64,000 nucleotides of DNA from Thalassospira povalilytica (GCF_002844235.1 NZ_PGTS01000001.1:496001-560000), one strand, 5' to 3'. Shown: positions 36,632-47,533, counted from the first letter of the stretch. Notes: generated by a model from the letters alone, not told the origin. Translations and numbers: made by a program.

Positions 36632-37561
36632 CTATTTGTCGGCGCTGGCACTGCTGGCGGCGGCCGCGGCCTTGGCTTTTACCTTCGAGATTTCTTCGAT
36701 CAGGAAGTCGCGGAACACGGCAATGCGTTTTGAATGGCGCAATTCTTCCGGATAGACGAAATAGGCATCAAAGCTTGGCCCTTCGAGCTCGGGCAGGATG
36801 CGGACCAGATTGCTGTTGGTCGGCAGCAGATAATCAGGCAGGGCTGAAATCCCCAGACCGGATTCGGTCGCGCGGAAAATGCCGTAAATATTGTTCAGCT
36901 TCAGAATCGGGCGCATGTCCGGTTTGAACTGCTGGGCAGTGGCCATCATCCAGTTGACGTTCGAAACCGGCGGGCGGGCATCCGCACCATAAATGATCAG
37001 CCGGTGATCTTTCAGATCTTCGGGTGTCTTGGGCATGCCGTATTGTTTGATATATTCCGGCGACGCAAAGACGTGATAGCGCAGGGTCATCAACTGCCGC
37101 TGTACCAGATCGGCCTGACGCGGTGGCTGCATGCGGATGGCGACATCGGCCTCACGCATGGCAAGATCAAGTTCCTCGTCATTGAGGACCAGCGACAGTT
37201 CGATTTCCGGATAGCGTTCCAGGAATTCATTGATGCGCGGAGTCAGCCAGGTCGAGCCAAAGGCCACCGTGGTGGTGACTTTCAACGGGCCACTCGGGCG
37301 TTCCTTGGATTCACGAATGCGGGCTTCGGCCATGGAAAGCTTGGCAAAGACGTCATGGGCGGTGCGATACAGCAACTCGCCCTGTTCGGTCAGAATCAGG
37401 CCACGGGCATGGCGGTGAAAAAGCGGAACCTTGACGCTTTCTTCAAGCGCGCTGATCTGTCGGCTGACAGCCGACTGGCTCAGATTAAGGTTTTCCCCTG
37501 CGTGAGTGAAGCTTCCGGCTTCCGCAACAGCGTGAAATACACGCAGCTTGTCCCAGTCCAT
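36632..37561 (-). CDS. lsrB: LsrB/VtlR-like LysR-family regulator
   Basis: A 309-residue LysR regulator. The N-terminus MDWDKLRVFHAVAEAGSFTH with LNLSQSAVSRQISALEE and HRHARGLILTEQGELLYRTAHDVF closely matches LsrB (Sinorhizobium, Agrobacterium) and VtlR (Brucella), and its position next to trxB agrees. Those proteins govern cell-surface, oxidative-stress and sRNA genes. The protein contains no cysteine at all, so it cannot use the Cys-based redox sensing reported for Agrobacterium LsrB. TAGGAG precedes the ATG at 37561. Two tandem sRNA candidates lie downstream. Confidence 0.85.
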   Translation of the reverse strand: MDWDKLRVFHAVAEAGSFTHAGENLNLSQSAVSRQISALEESVKVPLFHRHARGLILTEQGELLYRTAHDVFAKLSMAEARIRESKERPSGPLKVTTTVAFGSTWLTPRINEFLERYPEIELSLVLNDEELDLAMREADVAIRMQPPRQADLVQRQLMTLRYHVFASPEYIKQYGMPKTPEDLKDHRLIIYGADARPPVSNVNWMMATAQQFKPDMRPILKLNNIYGIFRATESGLGISALPDYLLPTNSNLVRILPELEGPSFDAYFVYPEELRHSKRIAVFRDFLIEEISKVKAKAAAAASSASADK

Positions 37562-37947
37562 AGACCCGCTCCTAGATGTCACTGCCGCACGGCTCTGCGC
37601 CAGTCCCCTGATAATACTTCTCTTCTTTTATGGGTAATTTGGTTTCAACACTGTTAAGCGCGTCACACAAACGACCCAAGCCCGTAATTGGGTTCAGACC
37701 CTTTACCAATATGAGGCCTGTAGCATTTTCTGCAAGCAGGCATTTTCCGCAATGTTGATTTCGCAGACGCGTGATTCTTTTGAAATGTCAGACGATTGGC
37801 GGGATCAGGTAATTTGTAAGCATGAAAAAAGGGGATGCATGTTGCATCCCCTTGCAGGTATTTCTGACCACTTCGCGTGATCGGGCAATCATCCTGTTTG
37901 GCCCGGCGATTGACGTGTTGTCAAAGCACGGTCAACGCCCTGTCAGA
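37562..37947. other. Intergenic region between trxB and the LysR gene
   Basis: These 386 nt hold the trxB terminator (37825-37853) and, nearer the LysR gene, its presumed promoter. No gene is visible. The terminator means the LysR gene is transcribed separately from trxB. Confidence 0.6.
37825..37853 (-). terminator. Terminator of trxB
   Basis: GGGGATGC and GCATCCCC form an 8-bp stem with an ATGTT loop; on the minus strand it is followed by TTTTTT. Confidence 0.8.
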
Positions 37948-38898
37948 TCAGGCTTCGTGTTCGGCAATGAACTTTTCGGCCTCAAGCGCGGCCATGCAGC
38001 CCATGCCAGCCGCGGTCACGGCCTGACGGTAAATCTTGTCGGTGACATCGCCAGCCGCAAACACACCCGGGACATTGGTCACGGTGCTGCCCGGCTTGAC
38101 CAGAACATAGTTCTCGTCATCCATATCGACCTGGCCCTTGAAGATGGCGGTCGCCGGATCATGGCCGATGGCAACAAAGAAGCCGTCAGCCGGAATGTCG
38201 GTGACTTCGTCGGTTTTGACATTGCGGACGCGAACTGCCTCGACGCCATCCATCGGGCCGTCACCGCCCAGAATGTCTTCGACAACGCTGTCCCAGACCA
38301 CGTCGATTTTTTCATGCTTGAGAAGGCGTTCCTGAAGCATCTTTTCGGCGCGCAATTCATCGCGACGATGGATCAGGGTAACTTTCGAGCAGATACCGGC
38401 AAGATACAGGGCTTCTTCAACGGCGGTATTACCGCCGCCAACAACCGTGACCGGTTTGTTGCGATAGAAGAACCCGTCACAGGTCGCGCATGCCGAAACG
38501 CCGCGACCATTGAATTTTTCTTCGCCCGGAAGGCCAAGCCAGCGTGCCTGCGCACCGGTGGAAATGATCACGGTTTCAGCGATATAGGTATCGCCGGAGT
38601 CGCCTTTGCAGACGAACGGACGTTTGGAAAAATCGACCTCGGTGATCAGGTCATGCACCATTTTGGTACCGACATGTTCAGCCTGTGCCTTCATCTGATC
38701 CATCAGCCACGGACCCTGAATGACATCGGCAAAGCCCGGGAAGTTTTCGACATCGGTGGTGATCGTCAACTGACCACCCGGCTGAAGGCCCATCACCATC
38801 ATGGGTTCAAGGTTGGCGCGTGCCGCATAGATTGCCGCAGTATAACCGGCAGGGCCGGAGCCGATGATGAGGACTTTGGTCTGATGTTCCTGGGCCAT
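37948..38898 (-). CDS. trxB: Thioredoxin-disulfide reductase
   Basis: A 316-residue FAD/NADPH flavoprotein that reduces thioredoxin. The FAD motif is GSGPAGYTAAIYAARA (13-28), the redox-active disulfide is Cys137-Cys140 in ACATCDGFF, and the NADPH motif is VVGGGNTAVEEAL (152-164). The C-terminal FAD motif reads GVFAAGDVTD. The ATG at 38898 begins MAQEHQTKVLIIG; a longer frame upstream lacks family similarity. It is divergent from the Lrp-type regulator and next to an LsrB-like gene, an arrangement typical of alphaproteobacteria. Confidence 0.96.
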   Translation of the reverse strand: MAQEHQTKVLIIGSGPAGYTAAIYAARANLEPMMVMGLQPGGQLTITTDVENFPGFADVIQGPWLMDQMKAQAEHVGTKMVHDLITEVDFSKRPFVCKGDSGDTYIAETVIISTGAQARWLGLPGEEKFNGRGVSACATCDGFFYRNKPVTVVGGGNTAVEEALYLAGICSKVTLIHRRDELRAEKMLQERLLKHEKIDVVWDSVVEDILGGDGPMDGVEAVRVRNVKTDEVTDIPADGFFVAIGHDPATAIFKGQVDMDDENYVLVKPGSTVTNVPGVFAAGDVTDKIYRQAVTAAGMGCMAALEAEKFIAEHEA

Positions 38899-39243
38899 GT
38901 TCTTTGTATATGTCCGAGATTGATAAAAGCTGACGTCGAACATATGGGCAGTCCGGACAAGACGCAACCGCTTCACGCAAAGTTTGACCGGCGGATATCG
39001 CGTTTTTTGAATGGTGAAATTTTACGCAACAAACCGGTAGTTTCGCCAGACTGTTGAAGGCCGGGGACAATGCCGGAATTCTGCATCGTCAGCGATGCCA
39101 AAAAGCGGATTTTACTGCATTTTCAGTTACGGCATCCAAGCGCAAGATTGCATTCTTGCTCGGAATATATTATTGCCAGCAACTTGCCTCGCTGTAATAT
39201 TGTTTCAATCGGGGTAACTTTCGCGCACAGAATCGAGGAATAA
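38899..39243. other. Divergent promoter region between trxB and the Lrp-type gene
   Basis: A 345-nt gap with an AT-rich centre (GGAATATATTATTGCC near 39161). It should contain both promoters and probably the Lrp-type operator. No gene or clear hairpin was found. Confidence 0.45.
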
Positions 39244-39729
39244 ATGCAACGGGTCAAACTCGACAAGATCGACCGCAGAATCCTGCGCGATCTACAGGAA
39301 GATGGCCGCATGACCAATGTGGAACTTGCCAGACGTGCAGGTATCTCGGCCCCGCCCTGTTTGCGTCGTGTGCGCGCACTCGAAGAAACCGGATTTATCC
39401 AGGGCTATCATGCCGATGTCGATGCGCAGGCGCTTGGCTATAACGTGACGGTGTTTGCGATGGTCGGTCTTGCCAGCCAGGCCGAACATGATTTGCGTGC
39501 CTTTGAAGCCCGTGCGGCGCAATGGCCGGAAGTTCGTGAATGCCACATGGTGGCCGGTGAAATGGACTTCCTGCTGAAAATCGTTTCGCACAGCTGGGAC
39601 GAATATCAGAAATTCCTGACCACCGAACTGACGGTTGCCGAAAACGTCAATCACGTCAAATCGGCATTGTCGATTCGAACCGCAAAGAACATGCCCGGCG
39701 TTCCGATTGATATCGACGCCGAAGACTGA
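39244..39729 (+). CDS. Lrp/AsnC family transcriptional regulator
   Basis: A 161-residue regulator. The N-terminal HTH (LDKIDRRILRDLQEDGRMTNVELARRAGIS, about 6-35) is followed by the RAM/AsnC ligand-binding domain (70-145). Such proteins form octamers and respond to amino acids; the closest functional group seems Lrp-like (PPCLRRVRALEETGFI). AGGAATAA precedes the ATG. It is divergent from trxB and followed by a terminator, so it is monocistronic. Confidence 0.93.
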   Translation: MQRVKLDKIDRRILRDLQEDGRMTNVELARRAGISAPPCLRRVRALEETGFIQGYHADVDAQALGYNVTVFAMVGLASQAEHDLRAFEARAAQWPEVRECHMVAGEMDFLLKIVSHSWDEYQKFLTTELTVAENVNHVKSALSIRTAKNMPGVPIDIDAED

Positions 39730-39756
39730 TCGCTTCGGACATTTGCTGCGTAATGT

Positions 39757-39790
39757 AAACCGGTGCCAATTTGGCGCCGGTTTTGTTTTT
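39757..39790 (+). terminator. Terminator after the Lrp-type gene
   Basis: AAACCGGTGCCA and TGGCGCCGGTTT pair over 11 of 12 positions with a 4-nt loop, followed by TGTTTTTG. Confidence 0.85.
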
Positions 39791-40052
39791 GCACCCTGTT
39801 TCCGTGCAACCCGCCATGGGCAGCGCATGCCGCCCGGGTTTATGTGCCGTCGTGCGGCGATGTCGCGGGCAGGGTGTGGCTAGCGGACTGATATCATGAT
39901 GGAAAAACGTGATTGAGGAATACGGTCAAATACACGTGCAGATGAATAACCTTACTAAACGTAGGGATGAAAATCCTTGTAAAGGATGTGGTTTAGGCAT
40001 ACATACCAAGTACCTATACCAATGGGATAAGTTTTATATCAAAGGTTAGTCA
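39791..40052. other. Intergenic region before the small membrane protein gene
   Basis: The second half (39900-40050) is noticeably AT-rich and contains a small hairpin ATCCTT-GTA-AAGGAT (39973-39987). It presumably carries the promoter for the membrane protein/chemoreceptor pair. It does not match the cyclic-di-GMP riboswitch pattern I looked for. Confidence 0.4.
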
Positions 40053-40430
40053 TTGGAAGCGTTCAGATCACAGCATCAAGCCCGCGAAAATGAACCGGTC
40101 ATCGATCAGGGATGGTCGGGGATCGTGCCGGCAGGTTTATTTGCCCTGTGCGGTGTGGTGTTGCTGGTGCTTTTGTCCTATCGCCCGGCCGATGACATGA
40201 CCGGTGTCGGTATGGTGTTTCCACTTTCACTGTCTGAAGATGACATTCTTGCGCAAGTCGGTGCGTCTGGCGGGCGCGTTGTGCGGTTTGGCGGCTTTGG
40301 CCATATGGCGGTCGTTGTGCGCGACGATGGTGCCGTCCCGCAGGCCGAAGATTTCGGCGCGATGTTTACCCTGTCTCCGCTGATTGCTTCAGCATGTTTT
40401 GAGTCCGGCGATACCAATAACGCCTTTTGA
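40053..40430 (+). CDS. Small single-membrane-span protein of unknown function
   Basis: A 125-residue protein starting at TTG (40053), with AAAGG 8 nt upstream. One membrane helix lies at about 24-41 ([15 protein letters not shown]). The C-terminal soluble part ([21 protein letters not shown] and [12 protein letters not shown]) resembles no family known to me. Topology suggests a short cytoplasmic start and a periplasmic domain. It ends 17 nt before the chemoreceptor start, so the two are probably co-expressed. Confidence 0.6.
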   Translation: MEAFRSQHQARENEPVIDQGWSGIVPAGLFALCGVVLLVLLSYRPADDMTGVGMVFPLSLSEDDILAQVGASGGRVVRFGGFGHMAVVVRDDGAVPQAEDFGAMFTLSPLIASACFESGDTNNAF

Positions 40431-40447
40431 CGTCTGGGTGTAAGTCC

Positions 40448-41911
40448 ATGGAAAAGTTACTAGAAATTCGGGCCAACGCGATAAAGACACTGTTCGTGAT
40501 CCTGGCGCTGCACATCCCGCTTAGCGGGATTGCCGGATATGTCGCCAGCAGTGATGCATGGTCTCCATTGATTGCCAGTGCAGTTTTTGCCGCTGTTGCC
40601 TTTGTGATTTATCGCCTGGCGGGAACGCAGGCACAGGTCACGCGGTTTGTTGTGGCCTCGGCGATGATTTTGCAGGTTGGTGTGCTGGTTTATGCGTTTC
40701 GCGGGCATCACTGGCAGATTGACGTGCATATGTATTTCTTTGCTGCCCTTGCGGTTCTTGGCGCACTGGTATGCTGGAAAACAATTGTCGTTGTGACCGG
40801 CGTGATCGCGCTGCATCACCTGATCCTGAATTTTGCGGTGCCTTACTGGGTGTTCCCCGAAGGCGGCCAGTTCTGGCGTGTGGTTTTGCATGCGGTGGTG
40901 GTGATTGTCGAAGCGGGCGTTCTGATCTGGTCGTGCAAAAGCCTTTATACCACGCTTGCCAATGCCGAAACCGCACGCAACGAAGCGGTCAAGGCTGCGA
41001 CCGCGGCCGAAGACCTGTTGGCGCAGAATGAACAATTGCGCAAACAGCGTCAGGTCGAACGCGAACAGTTCAAACGTGAACTGGCCGACCAGATCAGTGC
41101 GATGATTGGTAAATCGGCCGGGGCGGTTGATGATGAATCTGTTCAGTTGCAGAAACGTGCACAGCATATGAATGACCGTGCACGGGTTGCAAAGGAAGCA
41201 TCCAAAGGGGCCGTGCACGCGTCTGAAGAAACGTCGCAGAACGTTGAATCAGCGGCATCGGCAGTAGATGAAATCAACGCATCGGCCGAAGAAATCGCCC
41301 GCCAGATCGGGCGTGCCCGCGAGATTACCGACAATGCGGTGGAGCGGTCAAAAACCGCCAGCGACCGGATCGAATGGTTGTCAAATGCGGCCGAAAAGAT
41401 TGGCGAAGTCGTCAATCTGATTACCGATATCGCGTCCCAGACCAACCTTCTGGCGCTCAACGCGACGATCGAGGCCGCCCGTGCCGGAGAAGCCGGCAAG
41501 GGCTTTGCCGTTGTTGCCAACGAGGTCAAAAACCTGGCCAACCAGACCGCGCGGGCAACGGACGAGATCGCCCAGCAGATTTCCGAAATCCAGGCCGCAA
41601 CCGGGGATTCGGTATCGGCAGTAAACGGGGTTTCCGAAACCATCGGCGATATGGTCGAAGTGGCGGCAACCATTTCGGCCACGATGGAACAGCAGCAAAG
41701 TGCAACCCGCGAGATCGCGCATAGTCTGGGCAGCACGGTTGAGGCAACCCGCGATCTGTCGGACCTGATCCATCAATTGTCACAGATTTCGGCCGAAACC
41801 GGCGAGATGGCAACCGAACTTCTGGGCAGTGCCGATCATCTGGGATCGGAGGCAACCGATCTTAATCGCAATGTGGAGGCCGTTCTCGAACGGTTGGCCA
41901 AAAGCGGTTAA
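40448..41911 (+). CDS. Methyl-accepting chemotaxis protein with polytopic sensor
   Basis: A 487-residue chemoreceptor. Instead of two helices flanking a periplasmic domain it has about six membrane helices in residues 10-170, with conserved-looking His ([28 protein letters not shown]). A coiled coil follows (175-215). The signalling domain carries the hairpin tip with [20 protein letters not shown] and [20 protein letters not shown], both hallmarks. No HAMP domain or C-terminal CheR pentapeptide is seen. The sensed signal is likely in the membrane. The start at 40448 is chosen; an in-frame TTG lies at 40427. Confidence 0.9.
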   Translation: MEKLLEIRANAIKTLFVILALHIPLSGIAGYVASSDAWSPLIASAVFAAVAFVIYRLAGTQAQVTRFVVASAMILQVGVLVYAFRGHHWQIDVHMYFFAALAVLGALVCWKTIVVVTGVIALHHLILNFAVPYWVFPEGGQFWRVVLHAVVVIVEAGVLIWSCKSLYTTLANAETARNEAVKAATAAEDLLAQNEQLRKQRQVEREQFKRELADQISAMIGKSAGAVDDESVQLQKRAQHMNDRARVAKEASKGAVHASEETSQNVESAASAVDEINASAEEIARQIGRAREITDNAVERSKTASDRIEWLSNAAEKIGEVVNLITDIASQTNLLALNATIEAARAGEAGKGFAVVANEVKNLANQTARATDEIAQQISEIQAATGDSVSAVNGVSETIGDMVEVAATISATMEQQQSATREIAHSLGSTVEATRDLSDLIHQLSQISAETGEMATELLGSADHLGSEATDLNRNVEAVLERLAKSG

Positions 41912-41949
41912 AGCCAGCAGATCCGTTGCCAAAATGGCAGACAGCAGAA

Positions 41950-41976
41950 AGCCGGGCATATGCGCCCGGCTTTTTT
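41950..41976 (+). terminator. Terminator after the chemoreceptor gene
   Basis: GCCGGGC and GCCCGGC pair around a 6-nt loop and are followed by TTTTTTG; an A tract lies on the other side. Confidence 0.85.
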
Positions 41977-42025
41977 GTTTGCAGTGATCGGGGGCCTGGA
42001 GCGGGGATACCCGGCATACGGGCAT

Positions 42026-42057
42026 AAAAAAACGGCCCGATAATCATCGGACCGTTT
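42026..42057 (-). terminator. Terminator after greA
   Basis: AAACGGCCCGAT and ATCGGACCGTTT form a stem with one mismatch and a 4-nt loop; on the minus strand it is followed by a run of seven T. It ends the carA-carB-greA strand. Confidence 0.85.
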
Positions 42058-42080
42058 TGATCACTGGGACATTTCCCGAT

Positions 42081-42554
42081 TTACGAGAAATCGACCTTCA
42101 GAATTTCATAGCTTTTGGTGCCGCCCGGGACGGTTACTTCGACGGAATCACCGACAGACTTGCCGATCAACGCACGCCCGATCGGCGAGGTGGTTGAAAT
42201 GCGGCCAGCATTGATGTCAGCCTCGATCGGGCCGACAACCTGATAGGTGGTTTCCTCGTCGGTATCTTCGTCGACAAGATCAACCTTGGCGCCGAACTTC
42301 ACAACGTTGCCGGCCAGAGACGGCACGTCGATCACTTCGGAACGGCTCAGGACATCTTCGAGCTCGGCAATACGACCTTCGCAGAAACTTTGGCGTTCGC
42401 GTGCAGCATGGTATTCGGCGTTTTCCGAAAGATCACCATGTTCGCGTGCTTCCGCGATAGCCTTGATGATTTCAAGACGTTCGACGGACTTGCGATGCTT
42501 CAGTTCTTCTTCGAGGCGCTGATGCCCTTGCGGGGTCATTGGTACTTTTTCCAT
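42081..42554 (-). CDS. greA: Transcription elongation factor GreA
   Basis: A 157-residue factor that rescues backtracked RNA polymerase by stimulating transcript cleavage. The N-terminal coiled coil with the acidic tip ([21 protein letters not shown]; Asp and Glu at the DLSENAEY turn) and the C-terminal FKBP-like domain ([22 protein letters not shown]) are complete. The start at 42554 gives the usual MEKVPMT; a GTG 9 nt upstream is possible. It lies 105 nt downstream of carB. Confidence 0.96.
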   Translation of the reverse strand: MEKVPMTPQGHQRLEEELKHRKSVERLEIIKAIAEAREHGDLSENAEYHAARERQSFCEGRIAELEDVLSRSEVIDVPSLAGNVVKFGAKVDLVDEDTDEETTYQVVGPIEADINAGRISTTSPIGRALIGKSVGDSVEVTVPGGTKSYEILKVDFS

Positions 42555-42659
42555 CGCGCTCACAGCCTATTCTTATTAGCGGTCGATACTACAAAATCAA
42601 CCGCCCGGCATTTTACCGCCGGGCGGTCTGAATTCTTCCGTCAGGTTCGGTAAGGAACC

Positions 42660-45600
42660 TTAGTACTTGTCCCCAAGATATTCCTGAACCGGACGAACTG
42701 CAAGTGCGCCGCGTTTCAGGTTGTCGATGGCGCGCAATGTTGCGCGGGCACCGGCGACAGTGGTGTAGTACGGAATATCATCGGTAAGTGCAGTACGACG
42801 GATCGAGAAACTGTCGACCACGGCCTGTTTGCTTTCCGTGGTATTGAATACCAGGTTGATATCGCCGTTCTTCATCATGTCCACGATATGGGGACGTCCT
42901 TCCTGTACCTTATTGACCGGGGTGACGTCCAGCCCTTCTTTTTCAAGAGCTTCTGCGGTGCCGTGCGTCGCAACCACGCTAAAGCCAAGGGCAATTGCGT
43001 CGCGTGCGAGTTGAACAGCAGCCGGTTTGTCGTGATTTTTGACCGAGATGAAGACCTTGCCACCTTGCGGCAGCGTGTGGCCTGCGGCCATCTGTGCCTT
43101 GGCAAAGGCGCGACCGAAATCGGTATCAAGGCCCATGACTTCGCCGGTTGAACGCATTTCCGGGCCAAGCAGGGTGTCGACACCCGGGAAGCGGTTGAAC
43201 GGAAGGACCGCTTCCTTGACGGCGATATGTTTGAACGGACCGTGATCAATGTCAAAGTCGCCCAGTTTTTCGCCCGCCATGATACGTGCGCCGATTTTTG
43301 CAATCGGGTTGCCGGTTGCCTTGGCGACGAACGGAACGGTACGCGATGCGCGCGGGTTAACCTCGATCAGATAGATCGTGTCATCCTTGATCGCGAACTG
43401 AACGTTCATCAGACCAACAACATTAAGCGCCTTGGCCAACTGGACAGTCTGTGCCTTGAGGCGTTCAATCATGGCCTCGTCAAGCGAGTAGGGCGGCAGC
43501 GAGCAGGCAGAGTCACCGGAATGAATACCGGCTTCTTCGATATGCTGCATGATGCCCGCGACAAAGACGCTTTCACCATCGGAAACCGCATCGGCGTCGA
43601 TTTCGATCGCATCCTGAAGGAAGCTGTCGATCAGAACCGGGCTTTTGCCGGAAACCTGAACGGCTTCGTGCATGTAGCGCAGCAGGTCTTCGGTGGTGTG
43701 AACGATTTCCATCGCACGACCGCCAAGCACGTAAGACGGGCGGATCACGATCGGGTAACCGATGCTTTCGGCAATCTTGACGGCTTCGTCAACCGAACGG
43801 GCAATGCCGTTGGCCGGCTGTTTGAGGCCGAGCTTGTTGATCAGCGCCTGGAACCGGTCGCGGTCTTCGGCAAGGTCGATGCTGTCCGGGCTGGTACCAA
43901 GGATCGGGATGCCGGCCTTTTCAAGGGCAGCGGAAAGTTTCAGCGGGGTTTGGCCACCATACTGAACAATCACGCCCATCAGTTCGCCCTTGGACTGTTC
44001 AAGCTGGCACAGCTCGATCACGTCTTCGGCGGTCAGCGGTTCGAAATACAGGCGATCGGAGGTGTCATAGTCGGTTGAAACCGTTTCCGGGTTGCAGTTG
44101 ACCATGATGGCTTCGATGCCTGCTTCGCGCAGCGCATAGGCCGCGTGCACACAGCAATAGTCAAACTCGATGCCCTGACCGATACGGTTCGGACCACCAC
44201 CAAGAATGATGACTTTCTTGCGGTCGGTGACTTCGGCTTCGTTTTCCGGCTCGAAGAAACCGTCGCCTTCATACATCGAATACATATACGAGGTGCGCGA
44301 CGGGAATTCGGCGGCACAGGTATCGATGCGTTTGTAAACCGGACGCAGGCCAAGGGCCTGACGGTCGGCGCGCACGGTGTCTTCGTCCTTGCCGGCCAGT
44401 TCGGCCAGACGGGCATCGGAGAAGCCGAGCTTTTTAAGGCGCAGCAATTCCTGCTTGTCGGTCGGAATGCCGTTGGCGCGGACTTTTTCTTCTTCGGCGA
44501 CCAGCATTTCAAGCTGTTTGAGATACCAGCGGTCAAACTTGGTGGCCGACTGGATTTCTTCGAGCGTCATGCCATGGCGGAAAGCCTGGGCCGCGTAAAG
44601 AATACGGAACGGGATCGGCTGGGTCAGCTGGGCGCGGATTGCGGCCTTGTCCGGGGCGCCTTCGATTTTGACTTCGTTCAGGCCCGTAAGGCCGGTTTCC
44701 ATCGACCGCAGGCCTTTCTGAAGGCTTTCGGCAAAGCTTCCGCCAATCGACATGGCTTCACCGACCGACTTCATGGCTGTACCCAGAAGCGGTTTGGCGC
44801 CCGGGAACTTTTCAAAGGTGAAGCGCGGGATCTTGGTGACGACATAGTCGATGGTTGGCTCGAACGAAGCCGGGGTCACACCGGTAATGTCGTTATCAAG
44901 TTCATCAAGGGTGTAACCAACTGCAAGCTTGGCCGCGATTTTGGCAATCGGGAAGCCGGTTGCCTTGGATGCCAGGGCAGATGAGCGCGAGACGCGCGGG
45001 TTCATTTCAATAACGATCAGACGACCGTCGTCCGGATTGACCGCGAACTGAACGTTGGAACCACCGGTATCAACACCGATCTCGCGGAGCACGGCAAGCG
45101 ATGCGTCGCGCATGATCTGGTATTCTTTGTCGGTCAGGGTCAGGGCCGGGGCAACCGTGATCGAATCCCCGGTATGGATGCCCATCGGATCGACGTTTTC
45201 AATCGAACAGATGATGATGCAGTTATCCGCGCTGTCGCGGACGACTTCCATTTCATATTCTTTCCAGCCGAGAATGGATTCTTCGATCAGGACCGTATGA
45301 GTCGGGGAGATCGCCAGACCGTTGCGCACGATCTGTTCGAATTCTTCACGGTTATAGGCAATGCCGCCGCCTTCGCCGCCAAGGGTGAAGCTCGGACGGA
45401 TGATTGCCGGCAGACCGGTGATTTCAAGTGCCTTGACCGCATCTTCGAAGGTGCTGACCATCGCAGAACGCGCACTTTCCAGACCGATCTTGTCCATGGC
45501 GTCACGGAACAGCTGGCGGTCTTCGGCCTTTTCGATGACGTGCTTTTTCGCACCGATCATTTCCACGCCGTATTTTTCAAGGGTGCCGTCATTGAACAGG

Positions 45601-45902
45601 GCCAGTGCCGTGTTCAGCGCGGTCTGGCCACCCATGGTCGGCAGAAGCGCGTCCGGGCGTTCCTTTTCGATGATCTTGGCGACCATTGCCGGTTTGATCG
45701 GCTCGATATAGGTGGCATCGGCCAGGTTCGGGTCGGTCATGATGGTCGCCGGGTTCGAGTTGACCAGAATGACGCGGTAACCTTCTTCCTTGAGCGCCTT
45801 ACAGGCCTGGGCGCCGGAATAGTCGAATTCGCAAGCCTGACCAATGACAATCGGGCCAGCACCGATGATGAGGATTGATTTGATATCTGTACGTTTCGGC
45901 AT
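42660..45902 (-). CDS. carB: Carbamoyl-phosphate synthase large subunit
   Basis: A 1080-residue synthetase that makes carbamoyl phosphate from bicarbonate, ammonia (channelled from CarA) and two ATP, for arginine and pyrimidine synthesis. Two ATP-grasp halves are visible: the first begins [23 protein letters not shown], and the second begins near residue 555 ([21 protein letters not shown]). Further signatures are [16 protein letters not shown] and [15 protein letters not shown], then the C-terminal methylglyoxal-synthase-like allosteric domain. Length is standard. It is 96 nt after carA. Confidence 0.98.
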   Translation of the reverse strand: MPKRTDIKSILIIGAGPIVIGQACEFDYSGAQACKALKEEGYRVILVNSNPATIMTDPNLADATYIEPIKPAMVAKIIEKERPDALLPTMGGQTALNTALALFNDGTLEKYGVEMIGAKKHVIEKAEDRQLFRDAMDKIGLESARSAMVSTFEDAVKALEITGLPAIIRPSFTLGGEGGGIAYNREEFEQIVRNGLAISPTHTVLIEESILGWKEYEMEVVRDSADNCIIICSIENVDPMGIHTGDSITVAPALTLTDKEYQIMRDASLAVLREIGVDTGGSNVQFAVNPDDGRLIVIEMNPRVSRSSALASKATGFPIAKIAAKLAVGYTLDELDNDITGVTPASFEPTIDYVVTKIPRFTFEKFPGAKPLLGTAMKSVGEAMSIGGSFAESLQKGLRSMETGLTGLNEVKIEGAPDKAAIRAQLTQPIPFRILYAAQAFRHGMTLEEIQSATKFDRWYLKQLEMLVAEEEKVRANGIPTDKQELLRLKKLGFSDARLAELAGKDEDTVRADRQALGLRPVYKRIDTCAAEFPSRTSYMYSMYEGDGFFEPENEAEVTDRKKVIILGGGPNRIGQGIEFDYCCVHAAYALREAGIEAIMVNCNPETVSTDYDTSDRLYFEPLTAEDVIELCQLEQSKGELMGVIVQYGGQTPLKLSAALEKAGIPILGTSPDSIDLAEDRDRFQALINKLGLKQPANGIARSVDEAVKIAESIGYPIVIRPSYVLGGRAMEIVHTTEDLLRYMHEAVQVSGKSPVLIDSFLQDAIEIDADAVSDGESVFVAGIMQHIEEAGIHSGDSACSLPPYSLDEAMIERLKAQTVQLAKALNVVGLMNVQFAIKDDTIYLIEVNPRASRTVPFVAKATGNPIAKIGARIMAGEKLGDFDIDHGPFKHIAVKEAVLPFNRFPGVDTLLGPEMRSTGEVMGLDTDFGRAFAKAQMAAGHTLPQGGKVFISVKNHDKPAAVQLARDAIALGFSVVATHGTAEALEKEGLDVTPVNKVQEGRPHIVDMMKNGDINLVFNTTESKQAVVDSFSIRRTALTDDIPYYTTVAGARATLRAIDNLKRGALAVRPVQEYLGDKY

Positions 45903-45998
45903 GTCGTTTTCCGCTTTTCGCAGGGCGGGCGCGCGTGCTGCACCGCCTCGTTTAAGTCCGTTAATCGCGTATCTTCGGAGCGTGTCCTGATCGGGTGA

Positions 45999-47165
45999 TC
46001 AGGATTTTGCTTCTTCGATCAGACCAACGAAACGTTTGAACAGGTAGTGGCTGTCATGCGGCCCCGGCGATGCTTCCGGGTGGTACTGAACCGCAAAGGC
46101 CGGTTTGTCTTTGGCGCGCAGCCCGGCAAGGGAGCCGTCAAACAGCGAGAAGTGCGTTGCCTCGACATTGTCGGGCAGGCTGTCCTTGTCGACGACAAAG
46201 CCGTGGTTCTGCGAGGTGATCTCGACGACACCGGTGGTGGTATCCTTGACCGGGTGGTTTGCACCGCGATGGCCGACATCCATTTTCTTGGTCTTTGCAC
46301 CAAGCGCCAGCGCCATCATCTGATGACCAAGGCAAATGCCAAAGACCGGCTTGCCGCTATCGATCAGTTTCTTGATGGTCGGAACGGCATATTCGCCGGT
46401 TGCTGCAGGGTCACCGGGACCGTTTGACAGGAAGATGCCATCCGGGTTCATCGCCAGGACTTCCTCGGCGGTGGTGGTGGCCGGGACGACCGACACCTTG
46501 CAGTCGAGGCTTGCGAGGTTGCGCAGGATGTTGCGTTTCACGCCGTAATCAATGGCAACCACATGGTGTTTTGCATTGCCAAGTTTGCCGTAACCGCCTT
46601 CGCGTGACCACAGGGCTTCATCCCAGTCGTAACCGGTGGTGCAGCTGTTGTCCTTGGCAAGGTCCATGCCCTCAAGGCCCGGCCATTCATTGGCCTTGGC
46701 GATCAGGGCGGGGATGTCAAAGGTGCCGTCAGGGTTATGGCAGATCACACCGTTCGGTGCGCCTTCGGTACGGATGCGTTTGGTCAGGCGGCGGGTGTCT
46801 ACACCGGCGATCCCGATGCGGCCATGCTCGGCAAGCCAGTCATTGAAATGTTTGCGCGCACGGTAGTTGGAAGGTTCGGTAATGTCCTGGCGCAGGATGC
46901 AGCCAAGGGCGACCGGTTTGGCATTTTCGATATCTTCGTCATTGGTGCCGACGTTACCGATATGCGGGAAGGTAAAGGTGATCATCTGACCGGCATAGGA
47001 CGGGTCGGTCATGATTTCCTGGTAGCCCGTAATGGAGGTGTTGAAGCAGACTTCACCGACGACCTCTCCTCGGGCCCCGACGCCGCGTCCCCAAAAAACT
47101 GAACCATCTGCGAGAACCAGTACGGCAGAAGCACCAGGAGGCGGGGTGTGCGTGGGCGCTGACAT
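45999..47165 (-). CDS. carA: Carbamoyl-phosphate synthase small subunit
   Basis: A 388-residue glutaminase subunit feeding ammonia to CarB. The N-terminal CarA domain holds FNTSITGYQEIMTDPSYAGQ; the class I glutamine amidotransferase domain carries the nucleophile in FGICLGHQMMALALG and the His/Glu pair in VQYHPEASPGPHDS. The ATG at 47165 follows AAGGAC; the longer in-frame extension upstream is not family-like. Divergent from yqeY. Confidence 0.97.
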   Translation of the reverse strand: MSAPTHTPPPGASAVLVLADGSVFWGRGVGARGEVVGEVCFNTSITGYQEIMTDPSYAGQMITFTFPHIGNVGTNDEDIENAKPVALGCILRQDITEPSNYRARKHFNDWLAEHGRIGIAGVDTRRLTKRIRTEGAPNGVICHNPDGTFDIPALIAKANEWPGLEGMDLAKDNSCTTGYDWDEALWSREGGYGKLGNAKHHVVAIDYGVKRNILRNLASLDCKVSVVPATTTAEEVLAMNPDGIFLSNGPGDPAATGEYAVPTIKKLIDSGKPVFGICLGHQMMALALGAKTKKMDVGHRGANHPVKDTTTGVVEITSQNHGFVVDKDSLPDNVEATHFSLFDGSLAGLRAKDKPAFAVQYHPEASPGPHDSHYLFKRFVGLIEEAKS

Positions 47166-47533
47166 TGGCAAATGTCCTTTCGATCTTTCCACGGTGAGAC
47201 ACGGAGTCTTTTTATATATAATAAATGCGGGCAAGCCGATAAAAACGACTGCAATTTGCCTGCATACCGGACATGCGGACGTGCCAAGTCGTTCCCAGCA
47301 TGTTGAACTGTGCACTGTTGATGCGACAGCGGACCGTGCTGGAAGCGGGGCAAATCGTGATCCCGGTAGGCAAATTGGCGGATGTCTACGGGAGTCGCGG
47401 ACCCATGTCAAGGACGCATCGAAACTTTTATTTCCCAAGGAAAATCAACGGTTTGCGGGGGCAGGTTTTCTTTGCGTCTTATGCTGTAATGCGGTATGTT
47501 CGCTCCTTTCTTCCACAAAATCAGAGATGAGCC
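47166..47533. other. Divergent carA / yqeY control region
   Basis: These 368 nt hold no gene. An AT-rich tract reading TTATTATATATAAAA on the minus strand (around 47210-47227) is the best -10 candidate for carA and would give a leader of about 45 nt. I found no attenuator-like hairpin and no PyrR site. Confidence 0.45.

Noticed and set aside
39900-40052. Possible cyclic-di-GMP or other riboswitch before the chemoreceptor pair
   Set aside because: AT-rich with only one small hairpin; conserved riboswitch core sequences were not found.
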